Below are positions 39,082-48,439 of a stretch of 64,000 nucleotides of DNA, in pieces. Every line of letters begins with the position of its first letter. Position 1 is the stretch's first letter. The stretch comes from Drosophila pseudoobscura. Taxonomy: Eukaryota > Arthropoda > Insecta > Diptera > Drosophilidae. The stretch lies in NCBI RefSeq assembly GCF_009870125.1, contig NC_046681.1:9561001-9625000 (forward strand), given 5' to 3'. The notes beneath the pieces are model-generated. The model did not search any database. It was not told the origin of the DNA and was given only the letters and a program-made list of their open reading frames with translations. Both the position numbers and the translations under genes were made by a program.

Positions 39082-39287
39082 GGTCCACCGAAAAATTCTT
39101 TGCTCCACCCCCTGGTGGTGAGACATGGAAGACATAGCAGCTTTGCCGTTCTTGGCCATCTTGGCACTGATTAAAATCATTCAAAACTTGTAATACCAGG
39201 TTAGATGCCTAAATGGGCTGTACATATGAAAAGATAATAGTTTCTTGTCATATATAGAGGCATTGATTACGACGTTATGCCCAGTGT
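39082..39287. other. Short spacer between two unrecognised frames
   Basis: No feature seen. It may be intron or decayed coding sequence linking the two neighbouring frames. Confidence 0.4.
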
Positions 39288-39509
39288 ATGCCCAGATCTT
39301 CCTTTGAAGGCCGTTATTTTTGTACTCGTGTTAGTGAAAGAGTGCCCGTGGGGGAAGAGAGCTGGACAATAAGGGAGCTGGTGTCAAAAGTTGTCCGCGA
39401 TGTGGTTGAGTGCGAATGTGTGAACCATATGTATCTTCCCTTAAATTCTGTTGTCTACACATTTGGCAAGGCAAAAGAGAGGCTACAGGCTTCCGGCTTG
39501 ACCCTTTGA
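39288..39509 (+). CDS. Unrecognised 73-codon open frame
   Basis: The frame reads SSFEGRYFCTRVSERVP, then ESWTIRELVSKVVRDVVE and a stretch ending QASGLTL. It looks like real or formerly real protein, with mixed composition and an amphipathic helix-like segment, but I cannot assign a family. It lies 0.2 kb after the previous frame on the same strand and could be another exon or fragment of the same old gene. It ends 360 bp before the retrotransposon. Confidence 0.3.
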   Translation: MPRSSFEGRYFCTRVSERVPVGEESWTIRELVSKVVRDVVECECVNHMYLPLNSVVYTFGKAKERLQASGLTL

Positions 39510-39868
39510 CCTTGAATCAAGGAATGCGTTGTTTATAATTAAGCAATATCCTTTAAAATTCCTGTCAATTTCTATTCATTCTCAGCTTCAACGTCTAACT
39601 TATGACCCTACAATTAGTTACATATTTTTGCAATCGATCTCAGACTCGAACTCGAACAAATGCTTTCAAATAATTCTCACTACTCAATTAATTGCTAAAC
39701 TATTTCTCATTCACTGAAAAGTTCTACAACTTTTGCACTGGGTTTTCTTTTTTTAATTCGCTTTTTCTGATATTTTAATCCCTTCTTCGTTTCTTCGTTT
39801 CCTTTTCTCCTACTGTTCGCCCAACTGTGAATGATTTCACTTAACGCTCTCCGGATAGAAAGAACAAC
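39510..39868. other. AT-rich flank of the retrotransposon
   Basis: No gene seen; T-rich DNA with a TTTTTCTGATATTTTAAT stretch. Its last bases meet the target-site duplication of the LTR element. Confidence 0.5.
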
Positions 39869-39873
39869 AATGT
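39869..39873. other. Target-site duplication, left copy (AATGT)
   Basis: AATGT directly before the 5' LTR matches AATGT directly after the 3' LTR. The LTR end is ambiguous by one A, so a 4-bp ATGT duplication is equally compatible. Confidence 0.8.
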
Positions 39874-40200
39874 TGTTAGGTTGTTTTAGTATTATAACCC
39901 TACATTTGTATTTACCTTGCTGCTAGCTTATAATTATTAGTGTTAATCTACAATTGTATTTACTATTAACGTTGTACGAAATATCGTAAGTATCCGAATA
40001 AGTATCGATATGAATAATCATCCGATAGTTCTAGTTCTGCGAACTAGAACTATGCGAGAACTAGATCGGAATAGAACCAGAGATCGGAGCTGGATTCAAT
40101 GAGCACTTTTGCGGTATCAACAGGACAGAGTGGTTGGTAAAGAATTAAGTAAAATAAAATCATAAAAAGTACGAAACATCCGTGTACTTTCTGCGCCAAT
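39874..40200 (+). repeat. 5' LTR
   Basis: 327 bp, starting TGTTAGGTTG and ending TGCGCCAAT, identical in every base I compared to the 3' LTR. It holds a TATCGATA motif (40003-40010), a 13-bp perfect hairpin (40025-40053) and an AATAAA (40153-40158) that could be the polyadenylation signal when transcribed from the 3' copy. Confidence 0.95.
40025..40053. repeat. Perfect 13-bp inverted repeat inside the LTR
   Basis: Arms ATAGTTCTAGTTC and GAACTAGAACTAT with a 3-nt loop (TGC). The same hairpin lies in the 3' LTR at 45294-45322. If transcribed it would form a strong RNA stem; as DNA it is a candidate binding site for a dimeric factor. Confidence 0.85.
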
Positions 40201-40204
40201 AACT

Positions 40205-40217
40205 TCAGAAGTGGGAT
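40205..40217 (+). other. Primer binding site for tRNA-Leu (internal)
   Basis: TCAGAAGTGGGAT is complementary to the acceptor and T-stem region of animal tRNA-Leu, whose 3' part reads ATCCCACTTCTGACA before CCA. The match starts about five bases in from the CCA end, so priming would use a trimmed tRNA or an internal position. It starts 4 nt after the 5' LTR. Confidence 0.75.
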
Positions 40218-40297
40218 AGTAGCCCTTTAAAGAATCTGCCTACATAAGTATTTGTCTACTGGCATCCCCGACAACGAGTATTTTCCACATTTTATAA

Positions 40298-43200
40298 ATG
40301 GCTGAGGAAACCATGGCAAACATTGACAAAGAAAAAATTGTAGAGTGGTTGCTGGAGAAAGAGATCATTTTTCCAGCCAGCGCAACACTAAGGCAACTTC
40401 GCAAGCTTGCCATAAGTGGTGGAATGGATGAAGTTTCTGAAAGTCTGGTGAATAAATCGGATATTGAATCGGAGGAGAAAGTGTCTGAAAATGAGCAGAT
40501 CGACGATATGAAAGAAGAAGAATTACTTGACGCCGCAATAAGGGTTGCTGAGAAAAAGAAGAAACTGGCTGCCTTAATGGTAATGGACAACCATGTGACC
40601 GATGACATCCGAATGGTCAAGCAACTGATTGCCCCTTTTTCTGCCAGTGAAAATGATGAAGCCTCTGAATGGGTCTTGAATTTTGAACGGATTTGCGGAG
40701 GCGTGAACGAAAGCAGCAATTTTAAGCTTCGTTGTGTGCGCATGTTGATGAAGGCGGGAACAGAGGCGGACTTGTTCATGCGTGTCGACAAATCAAAGAC
40801 TTACGACGAGTTTAAAGGAAACTTCCTAAAAACTTTTGGCCGCAGCAATTCAACTGCCGACGTGGTACTCCTGTTGAAGGAAACCTTTTTCAACCCGGAG
40901 AAAAACTCCGTAATGGGATATATTCTTCGCATGGAAGAAATTGCTATGCGTGCCGACATCGAAGAGAAATTGACAGTGCAGTTCATCATTGATGGTTTTC
41001 GTGATCGATCTTCCAGTATCGCCTTATTGTATTCAGCGTCGACCATCGGAAAACTTAAGGAGCTAGCTCGACAATACGAGGCTTTGAGGAAGAGTACCCA
41101 GACGAATTTTAGGCGCACTGGGATGACTGCTTCCGGAAATGACCGGAGCCAGGCGCGCTGCTATAATTGTTCAGCACATGGCCATTATGCTTCATCGTGT
41201 CCCGCACCTAAGCGGGAGAAGGGATCGTGTTTCCAGTGTGGATCCATGCAGCACCAGGTGAAGGATTGCCAACAGAAGCCTATGTCAGCCCAGCGATCCG
41301 TGGGTACAGCCAGCAACCCGCCGATGGACGACAGAGAGGAGAACAATATTTTTGTTCCTATTGTTAATCAGGTAGGGGTATATTTTTACACTGATATAAA
41401 ACGCAGGTATCAAATTAAATTTCTTTCTGGCATGTTGGACACCGGTAGCGCTATTAATTTGATGCAGCGCTCGGCGATACCTTATGAAAATTTTGATGGT
41501 GTACTAAGACCGACAGAGTATTTTGGAGTTAACGGTTCGAGAATAAGCATTTTTGGAAAAATAATTGTCAATTTAGTTTTTCATAACATTGAAAAAGAAC
41601 TAATATTTTTCGTTGTACCAAACAACTATATTTCGTATAATGTCCTTCTGGGGCGCAGTTTCCTTGAAAATTATGGAATAAAATTAATTTTTGAAAATGA
41701 AATTGAAAATAGAGTATTAGTGAACAGTGACTTAGATGAAAATAGAGTATTAGTGAACAATGACTTAGATGAAAATAGAGTATTAGTGAACAGTGGCTTA
41801 GATGAAAATAGAGTATTAGTGAACAGTGACTTAGATGAAAATAGAGTATTAGTGAACAGTGACTTAGATGAAAATAGAGTATTAGTGAACAGTGACTTAG
41901 ATGAAAATAGAGTATTAGTGAACAGTGACTTAGATGAAAATAGAGTATTAGTGAACAGTGACTTAGATGAAAATAGAATATTAGTGAACAGTGACTTAGA
42001 TGAAAATAGAGTATTAGTGAACAGTGACTTAGATGAAAATAGAGTATTAGTGAACATTGAGAGCGACCAAATTGAAAATGTAGTATTGACAAATAGAGAC
42101 AGTGAGATGATGTTATCAGATATCAATAATAATGGATTATTGAAGGATGAAAATTATGAGAATAAGATTAGTGTCCAATTGAATTGTAATAACATTGACC
42201 TTTTATTGAAAGATAACGAGCAAAAGCATATGGCAAGTGAATCATTAGAAAGAACCAACTTAGATATACCGTATATATATAGTATTGAAATAACAAAAGA
42301 AGAGGACAGCTATAATATCGACCCAAAGCGAACTGATAAAGAACGTAGTAAATTCATGGAATTGATAAAACTTAACTATTCAGACTTAACTAACATTCCA
42401 GCAATTCAACATAACTATGAAATGAACCTCAAACTTAAATCAGAAGAACCTGTACGCACTGTTCCGAGAAGACTTTCATATCAGGAGAAGAAAGAAGTAG
42501 ATACCCAAATAGATGAACTATTGAAAAAAGGCTTCATAAGAGAAAGTAAATCGCCTTACAGCTCTGCAATAGTATTAGTTAAGAAAAAATCAGTGGAAAA
42601 AAGAATGTGTGTAGATTACAAACAGCTTAATAAGATTTGCATTCGTGATGGATATCCATTGCCACTAATAGACGACTGCTTAGAGAGATTAGAAGGGAAC
42701 ACAATTTTTACACTTTTAGATTTGAAACACAGTTATCACCAAGTAAAAGTAGCAGAAAGTTCAGTGCAGTATACAGCATTTGTCATACCTAGCGGACAAT
42801 ATGAATACACAAGAATGCCTTTTGGGCTTATGAATGCACCAGCAGTATTTATGAGATTTATTAATTTCATTTTACAACCATTAATTCGCGAAGGTAATGT
42901 AGTAGTTTACATGGACGATATCGCTATAGGTTCCAAGTCGTTGAACGAACATCTTATAACAGTAGGTAGAGTTTTAAGAATTCTCGCAGAATATCGACTA
43001 GAAATTAAGGTTAGTAAATGTCAATTTGGTTATGAAAGTATTGAGTTCTTGGGATATACCCTTTCTGGTAAGGGAATAAGCCCAAACTGTGAACACACAG
43101 CAACCATTAAGCATCTGCCATTGCCAAAAGATCGCCATGAAATGCAAAAGGTTTTGGGATTATTCTCTTATTTTAGGCGTTTCATTCCTGCTTACTCAAG

Positions 43201-45055
43201 AATAGCAAAACCATTACAAGAACTTACAAAACCTGGAACTAAGTTTGAGCTTCAAGACAAATGCATACAAATTTTTGAATATCTTCGAGAAAAACTGATT
43301 TCGTCACCAGTATTAGCTCTGTATAATCCAAATCGAGAAACAGAATTGCATTGTGATGCAAGTAGTGAAGGTTTTGGTGGAATTTTGTTGCAGAAACAAG
43401 ATGACAATAAGTTTCACCCAACAGCATATTTTTCACAGAGAGCGACAAAACTAGAGGCAAGATACGAAAGTTTCAAGCTGGAAACGTTAGCTGTGATCTA
43501 TTCATTGAGGAAATTTCGAATTTATTTAGAAGGGATTCCGTTTAGAATTATAACAGATTGTAACTCAGTAGTTTTATGTTTAGGAAAGGGACGTCTTCAT
43601 TCAAATATCGCCAGATGGGCCATAGAGCTAGCAAATTATAATTACACTTTAAAACATCGTAGTGGAAAATATATGTCCCATGTGGACACCTTAAGTAGAT
43701 ATCCTTCAGCGCTTAATCAAGATTTTGAATATGAACCAATAGTGACAATTCATGAAAGTGATAACAAAGACCGAATAGTTTCCGTGATTGAGTGTGACGA
43801 CATTAATCTTCAGCTTCAGATAACACAAAACAGGGACAACCATATAGGAAAATTAAAAGAACAATTGGAGCATGGACCTGTTAAGAAATTTTCATTGAGC
43901 GATGGAATTGTTTATAAAATAGGTGAGAACGACGTTGAGCTGTTTTATGTCCCAGCTGAAATGGAAACGCAAATAATCAGAAGAGTTCACGAAAACTTAT
44001 GTCACTTAGGAACTGAGAAATGTATGAAAGAAATCTTAAGACATTATTGGTTCCCGAATATGAGATCTAAAATCGATTTGTTTATAGGAAATTGTTTAAA
44101 TTGTATCATGTTTTCAGTCCCCACACATGCGAACAATCGAACACTTCACAATATTCCTAAGCGACCAATCCCATTCGACACCTTACACGTAGACCATTTT
44201 GGACCACTTCCCGCTGTTATATCAAAGAAGAAGCATGTATTAGTTATCATTGACGCCTTTACGAAATTTGTAAAATTGTTTTCTGTAAATACGACAAGCA
44301 CTAAAGAAGTCAACACATGTTTTTCAAAGTATTTTCAATTTTATAGTCGTCCACGTAGAATTATTAGCGATAGAGGAACGTGTTTTACATCATTAGAATT
44401 TAGTAAATTTTTGTTAGAAAATAATATAGAGCACGTGAAAGTGGCAACTGCTTCACCCCAAGCGAATGGTCAGGTAGAACGGGTTAACAGAACTATGAAA
44501 GCTATGCTCGCCAAAATAACTGAGCCAATAAATCACGAAGATTGGAGCAAACTTTTAATAAAGGCTGAATATGCAATTAATAACTCAGTCCATTCGACCA
44601 CGAAAGAATTGCCTTCAGTGTTGTTATTCGGAGTCCAACAGAGGGGTTGTAATATTGACGCGTTAACAGAATACTTAGATGATAAACAAGACCGAACTCA
44701 AAGCGATTTAGAATCAGTACGTAAGAAATCTTTGGATAAAATCGAGCATTGTCAGCAGAAGTGTGAAGAGTATTTTGAAAGGAATCACAAAAATCATATT
44801 GAGTTCTTGGAAGGCGATTTCGTTGTAATGAGAAACATTGACACCACAATAGGTACAAATAAAAAATTTGTTCCGAAGTACAGGGGTCCGTACATCATCA
44901 AGAAGGTATTGCCGAACGACAGATATGTGTTAAATGACATTGAAAACTGCCAAATAAGCCAAATCCCGTATGAGGGCATTATAGAGGCATGCCGATTAAG
45001 GAAATGGGCAGATTGGCGTAATCAGTGTGAAAGTGACCCCTACTTAAATAGTTAA
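40298..45055 (+). CDS. Gag-Pol polyprotein of the LTR retrotransposon
   Basis: 1585 codons with no break. Residues 1-330 are Gag with two CCHC zinc knuckles (C288-C291-H296-C301 and C311-C314-H319-C324) that bind RNA. Protease has LDTGS with catalytic D381 and a flap-like LLGRSF near 451. Residues 470-590 are 11 tandem 11-residue repeats. Reverse transcriptase follows with MPFGLMNAP and YMDD at 871-874. RNase H starts near D1020 (HCDASSEGFGG). Integrase has the zinc-binding HENLCH and CLNC, then D1299, D1358 and E1394, a correct D,D(35)E triad, and a KYRGPYIIKK GPY module near the C terminus. All catalytic residues I can check are present. The fused gag-pol without frameshift implies that Gag:Pol ratio is set otherwise, for example by proteolysis or RNA processing. 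The start at 40298 is the first ATG of the frame; an AUG six codons later is possible. Confidence 0.95.
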   Translation: MAEETMANIDKEKIVEWLLEKEIIFPASATLRQLRKLAISGGMDEVSESLVNKSDIESEEKVSENEQIDDMKEEELLDAAIRVAEKKKKLAALMVMDNHVTDDIRMVKQLIAPFSASENDEASEWVLNFERICGGVNESSNFKLRCVRMLMKAGTEADLFMRVDKSKTYDEFKGNFLKTFGRSNSTADVVLLLKETFFNPEKNSVMGYILRMEEIAMRADIEEKLTVQFIIDGFRDRSSSIALLYSASTIGKLKELARQYEALRKSTQTNFRRTGMTASGNDRSQARCYNCSAHGHYASSCPAPKREKGSCFQCGSMQHQVKDCQQKPMSAQRSVGTASNPPMDDREENNIFVPIVNQVGVYFYTDIKRRYQIKFLSGMLDTGSAINLMQRSAIPYENFDGVLRPTEYFGVNGSRISIFGKIIVNLVFHNIEKELIFFVVPNNYISYNVLLGRSFLENYGIKLIFENEIENRVLVNSDLDENRVLVNNDLDENRVLVNSGLDENRVLVNSDLDENRVLVNSDLDENRVLVNSDLDENRVLVNSDLDENRVLVNSDLDENRILVNSDLDENRVLVNSDLDENRVLVNIESDQIENVVLTNRDSEMMLSDINNNGLLKDENYENKISVQLNCNNIDLLLKDNEQKHMASESLERTNLDIPYIYSIEITKEEDSYNIDPKRTDKERSKFMELIKLNYSDLTNIPAIQHNYEMNLKLKSEEPVRTVPRRLSYQEKKEVDTQIDELLKKGFIRESKSPYSSAIVLVKKKSVEKRMCVDYKQLNKICIRDGYPLPLIDDCLERLEGNTIFTLLDLKHSYHQVKVAESSVQYTAFVIPSGQYEYTRMPFGLMNAPAVFMRFINFILQPLIREGNVVVYMDDIAIGSKSLNEHLITVGRVLRILAEYRLEIKVSKCQFGYESIEFLGYTLSGKGISPNCEHTATIKHLPLPKDRHEMQKVLGLFSYFRRFIPAYSRIAKPLQELTKPGTKFELQDKCIQIFEYLREKLISSPVLALYNPNRETELHCDASSEGFGGILLQKQDDNKFHPTAYFSQRATKLEARYESFKLETLAVIYSLRKFRIYLEGIPFRIITDCNSVVLCLGKGRLHSNIARWAIELANYNYTLKHRSGKYMSHVDTLSRYPSALNQDFEYEPIVTIHESDNKDRIVSVIECDDINLQLQITQNRDNHIGKLKEQLEHGPVKKFSLSDGIVYKIGENDVELFYVPAEMETQIIRRVHENLCHLGTEKCMKEILRHYWFPNMRSKIDLFIGNCLNCIMFSVPTHANNRTLHNIPKRPIPFDTLHVDHFGPLPAVISKKKHVLVIIDAFTKFVKLFSVNTTSTKEVNTCFSKYFQFYSRPRRIISDRGTCFTSLEFSKFLLENNIEHVKVATASPQANGQVERVNRTMKAMLAKITEPINHEDWSKLLIKAEYAINNSVHSTTKELPSVLLFGVQQRGCNIDALTEYLDDKQDRTQSDLESVRKKSLDKIEHCQQKCEEYFERNHKNHIEFLEGDFVVMRNIDTTIGTNKKFVPKYRGPYIIKKVLPNDRYVLNDIENCQISQIPYEGIIEACRLRKWADWRNQCESDPYLNS
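41705..42067 (+). repeat. 33-bp coding minisatellite in pol, 11 copies
   Basis: Eleven head-to-tail copies of a 33-bp unit encode ENRVLVNSDLD. Copy 2 has N for S, copy 3 has G for D, copy 9 has I for V, and copy 11 ends IESD. DNA copies are nearly identical, so expansion was recent. The array lies between protease and reverse transcriptase and is rich in acidic and Asn residues. It makes two antisense frames appear open as an artefact. Confidence 0.95.
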
Positions 45056-45126
45056 CAAAATATATATATACACATATAATTAAAATTACTCTTAATTACA
45101 TATTTACGATCGAGGGCGATCTAATT
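45056..45126 (+). other. Short 3' untranslated leader to the 3' LTR
   Basis: AT-rich, starting with a TATATATA run. The only purine-rich stretch is GAGGGCGA at 45112-45119, 23 nt before the LTR, so no polypurine tract abuts the LTR. Confidence 0.7.
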
Positions 45127-45142
45127 GTCAGGATGGCCGAGC
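45127..45142 (+). other. 16-nt copy of the 5' end of tRNA-Leu at the 3' LTR boundary
   Basis: GTCAGGATGGCCGAGC equals the first 16 bases of animal tRNA-Leu (5' acceptor strand plus start of the A box), as I know that tRNA. It ends exactly where the 3' LTR begins (TGTTAGG), in the place where plus-strand priming by a polypurine tract is expected. The rest of the tRNA is absent. See findings. Confidence 0.75.
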
Positions 45143-45469
45143 TGTTAGGTTGTTTTAGTATTATAACCCTACATTTGTATTTACCTTGCTGCTAGCTTAT
45201 AATTATTAGTGTTAATCTACAATTGTATTTACTATTAACGTTGTACGAAATATCGTAAGTATCCGAATAAGTATCGATATGAATAATCATCCGATAGTTC
45301 TAGTTCTGCGAACTAGAACTATGCGAGAACTAGATCGGAATAGAACCAGAGATCGGAGCTGGATTCAATGAGCACTTTTGCGGTATCAACAGGACAGAGT
45401 GGTTGGTAAAGAATTAAGTAAAATAAAATCATAAAAAGTACGAAACATCCGTGTACTTTCTGCGCCAAT
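45143..45469 (+). repeat. 3' LTR
   Basis: Identical to the 5' LTR. It includes TATCGATA at 45272-45279, the hairpin at 45294-45322 and AATAAA at 45422-45427. Confidence 0.95.
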
Positions 45470-45474
45470 AATGT
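45470..45474. other. Target-site duplication, right copy (AATGT)
   Basis: Matches the five bases before the 5' LTR. Confidence 0.8.
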
Positions 45475-46990
45475 TATCATTTAATACTTATTTTTTCCTG
45501 TCATTTAATTTCTTTTGCACTTCTTTCTGGTTTTCTTTCGCCTTTGATGCTGCTACGGATAGAAAGGAGACTGCCACTGCGACAGCGGGATACTGTTGTT
45601 TCCTCTCAGAATCCGACCCGGTTTTATGGTTCTTTGTTTTCGCGCCAAATGCTTGGAACGCGCTGCCAAATAGAAAATCATCATAATTTCCCTTTATTAC
45701 CAGAGTTTTTACCCATTTGCCAGAGTAGTTGTTGTATGCTTTTTATGGACAAACTTCCACTGAACTGATGCCTTTGTTGTTGCTGTTCTGGTTGTTGCTT
45801 TAATTGCCATTGTCGTGGCTCTCCCTTCTTATAGCCGTTGTCATTGTTTGTCACAGTCTGTTCCACTCAGGCCCCAACACCCCCCGACCCGATCCGACAC
45901 CCCAACCCCCCACTCGATCCACTCATCCCATCGGGATCCAGGACGTAGGGAGGAGGGCTCTGGGTGGCAAAAAAAAAAAAAAAAATAACTTTGTCGGAAA
46001 CTCCTTTGATTTGTTTTCTGCACAACAGTAAAAAGTTTGCGGACCCAAAGTTCTTTTTTTCGGTATACTCCCCTCCCCACACCTCCCAGACAGGAGAGTG
46101 GTGTGTTCGATGCTGCTGAACTTTTCAAGACAAAACATTTTTGAGTTATTAATGAAAAGTTGTTGTTGTTGTCTATCCGGGCTGTACGAGTACGAGGACA
46201 TACAGGTGCAGGGCGGAGGTGAGATGGGGGCCAGGACGGAGCTTCAGTTTATATAGCAAATACAAGTGCTAACTAAATGTTATGCTTTCATTATGCTCAG
46301 TAGCTTTCACAAAAGTTTCCAGGAGAAGTTCTTCGGGCAAGTATTCTCCCTCTCTGTCTTGCACTGTGCCCTCTCTGCCCCACCCCATCCCCCCCTGGAT
46401 ATTGGCTTAACTAATTTTTTCTCCTGGTCTGTTCTGTTCTGTTGAGTTATATTCTATTGTCTATGGGGTACTATTATTCCGAAGAGCTGTTTGCATGGCA
46501 GAGAATGCAGCAGAATGGACTTTTGTATAGTGTTAATCAAACGATCTATTCGATTGTTTGGAAAACTTCTAGATGTTAATCACTATATTGTTCTATAGAC
46601 CCAACAGTTAGAGTATCTAACTATTCGGCCCTCAGACAATATATAGTATATATCACTTTCTCTCTTGTTTGAGTTGAATTTCCTTGAGGTGTACACACAG
46701 ACACGCATTTGTGTGTTTGCCTAAAGTGCACTTTTTAACTAACTTGTCTAACGCAACTAATGAAAAGATTTGTTATTAGTTTTGGTCCAAAGCAGCACTC
46801 GAAGCGGGTGCAAAAAGTGGCAGCAGCAGCAGCAGGTAACTTTGCCCAGGGAATTATACATAAACATTGCACCAAAACCAAAACCAAAGCAAACCAAACC
46901 AAACACATGGCAGGGCAAAAAAAAATACGCAACTTGAAAAAGTAAATAAATATTTGAACAACTTCTTATGGCCAACTATTTGTTTGGCAG

Positions 46991-47024
46991 GCGAAAAGAA
47001 CAAGTTTCTGGAGGAGAACCCAAG
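46991..47024 (+). other. Candidate 34-nt microexon
   Basis: An acceptor TTTGTTTGGCAG precedes 34 nt that end in AAG followed by a perfect GTAAGT donor. All three frames are open; one reads EKNKFLEENP, which looks protein-like. There is no other exon nearby to fix the phase, so I treat it as a candidate only. Confidence 0.3.
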
Positions 47025-48439
47025 GTAAGTTCCTGGTGGGGGGGCGGGGATGAGGGGTATGTGTGCAACTTTCGAAGCTATTATGTGAAAGTTTTATTTT
47101 TCATTGTCCACGGCCCTGGGTCTGGTCTGTCCAATCGACAAGTTTTTCCTCTTGGCTTGGCATAGGTTAGGGCTAAAGGAAGGAATTGGATTGGCAAATT
47201 GTTCAGCACATCATTTCAGAGGCAATTTAACAAACTAAATTCCAGGGAATTCTTTGTTCTTTAAGAAGAATGTTTATCTCTTCAAGTTGGTGATTACTCC
47301 ATCGCTTTGTTGCTCTCAATAACATTTACTGGAGATCGATTCCAAGCTGGGTAAACCTGTTTCCATGCCCCGATGAATGAATGAATTTGGGCATATGCCA
47401 CACTTCTGGGGGTTTGCCTTAAACTAAATTGTTTAAGATGTCCAAACGATTTGCTTAATATATTAATAAAAGCCCATTCAAAGTCTTGTTCGAGCAGTCT
47501 TTAGTGAGACTAAATATGGCCATAACCAAAGGCAGACTCTGGCCATTGTTCGGCCCACAATTGGAATATTAAATTACCGATTTTGTAGAGATTTGATTTT
47601 CGATTTAACATAACATCCACTGGCCACTAGCTGCTATTTTTAGCCTTTGGTTATCTGAACAGATAATTAAGTCGGCTCTGAGCCGCTGCTGTCTCTTAGC
47701 TGATTGATTGACTTTATCGGGCCGCTTGCGAGGAGGGGCCTTATCAACACTCTGCTGGAGTCAATCTTTTTGGCCTGGCCCCGTCCGGGCCGGGCCGGGC
47801 CTATCTAGATGCAGCCACAAAATGCATAAAAGACGTATCTCAGACTACACAAAAAATCACAGGCACAGGCACAGAACCACAAGGAGGCCACGCAGCCAAG
47901 AGTCTCCTCCGAGTCTCCGATCCAAACGGGTTTTTGAACGGCAATCGTGTAGGCCGTGGAGTGCCATCTTTATGGACAGGTTGAGACAACTTCCTGTGTC
48001 TTGGTGTCCCTTCCCCTCTCCTACCCACTGATTGGACTGGCGGGGTTGAGCTAGTTGATCGACAGACAGTTCAACACGAAAACGAAACCCAAAAGGATGA
48101 CACACACAATTTTATGGTATTTTATAATAATTAGTTCTCTTTTATTGGCAGATAAAAATGTTGGCTAAAACAAAGTTAACAAAAGTGTAGAGTGTTTTTG
48201 TTTTAAGACTGATTTAATCACGTTTTGTCTCAAGAATATTTTTATTTTACTTTACAGAATGCCATGCTTATCAATATGGTTTTTATCAATGTTTTACACG
48301 TTAGAGTTTAGGCCTACAATGCCATAAATCGACATATAATATTTGCAATAAATTACGATTTTAATTATGTTTTATCACGTTTGAATGGTGGCTTTATTCG
48401 AATAAATAATTAGTAGATTATATTTATGAATAACAAACT

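Larger units (their letters stand above)
39874..45469 (+). mobile_element. Full-length Ty3/gypsy-type LTR retrotransposon
   Basis: A 5.6 kb element with two identical 327-bp LTRs, a 4-5 bp target-site duplication, a tRNA-Leu primer binding site and one uninterrupted gag-pol frame in the order gag, protease, reverse transcriptase, RNase H, integrase. That order defines Ty3/gypsy (Metaviridae) elements. There is no env-like frame after integrase. A single gag-pol frame, internal tRNA-Leu priming and a GPY-type integrase tail recall the micropia/blastopia/mdg3 branch, but that placement is from memory. Identical LTRs mean insertion was recent, and the copy may be autonomous. It lies about 1.1 kb to the right of the SKP1/BTB duplication, between that cluster's unrecognised frames and non-coding DNA. 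Confidence 0.95.

Noticed and set aside
41568-42126. Two antisense open frames of 174 and 151 codons within the retrotransposon
   Set aside because: They are by-products of the 33-bp in-frame repeat, which has no antisense stop in two frames.
47646-47672. Stretch resembling the miR-9 seed (TTTGGTTATCT)
   Set aside because: The match ends after 11 nt and no precursor-like stem of the right length is evident.
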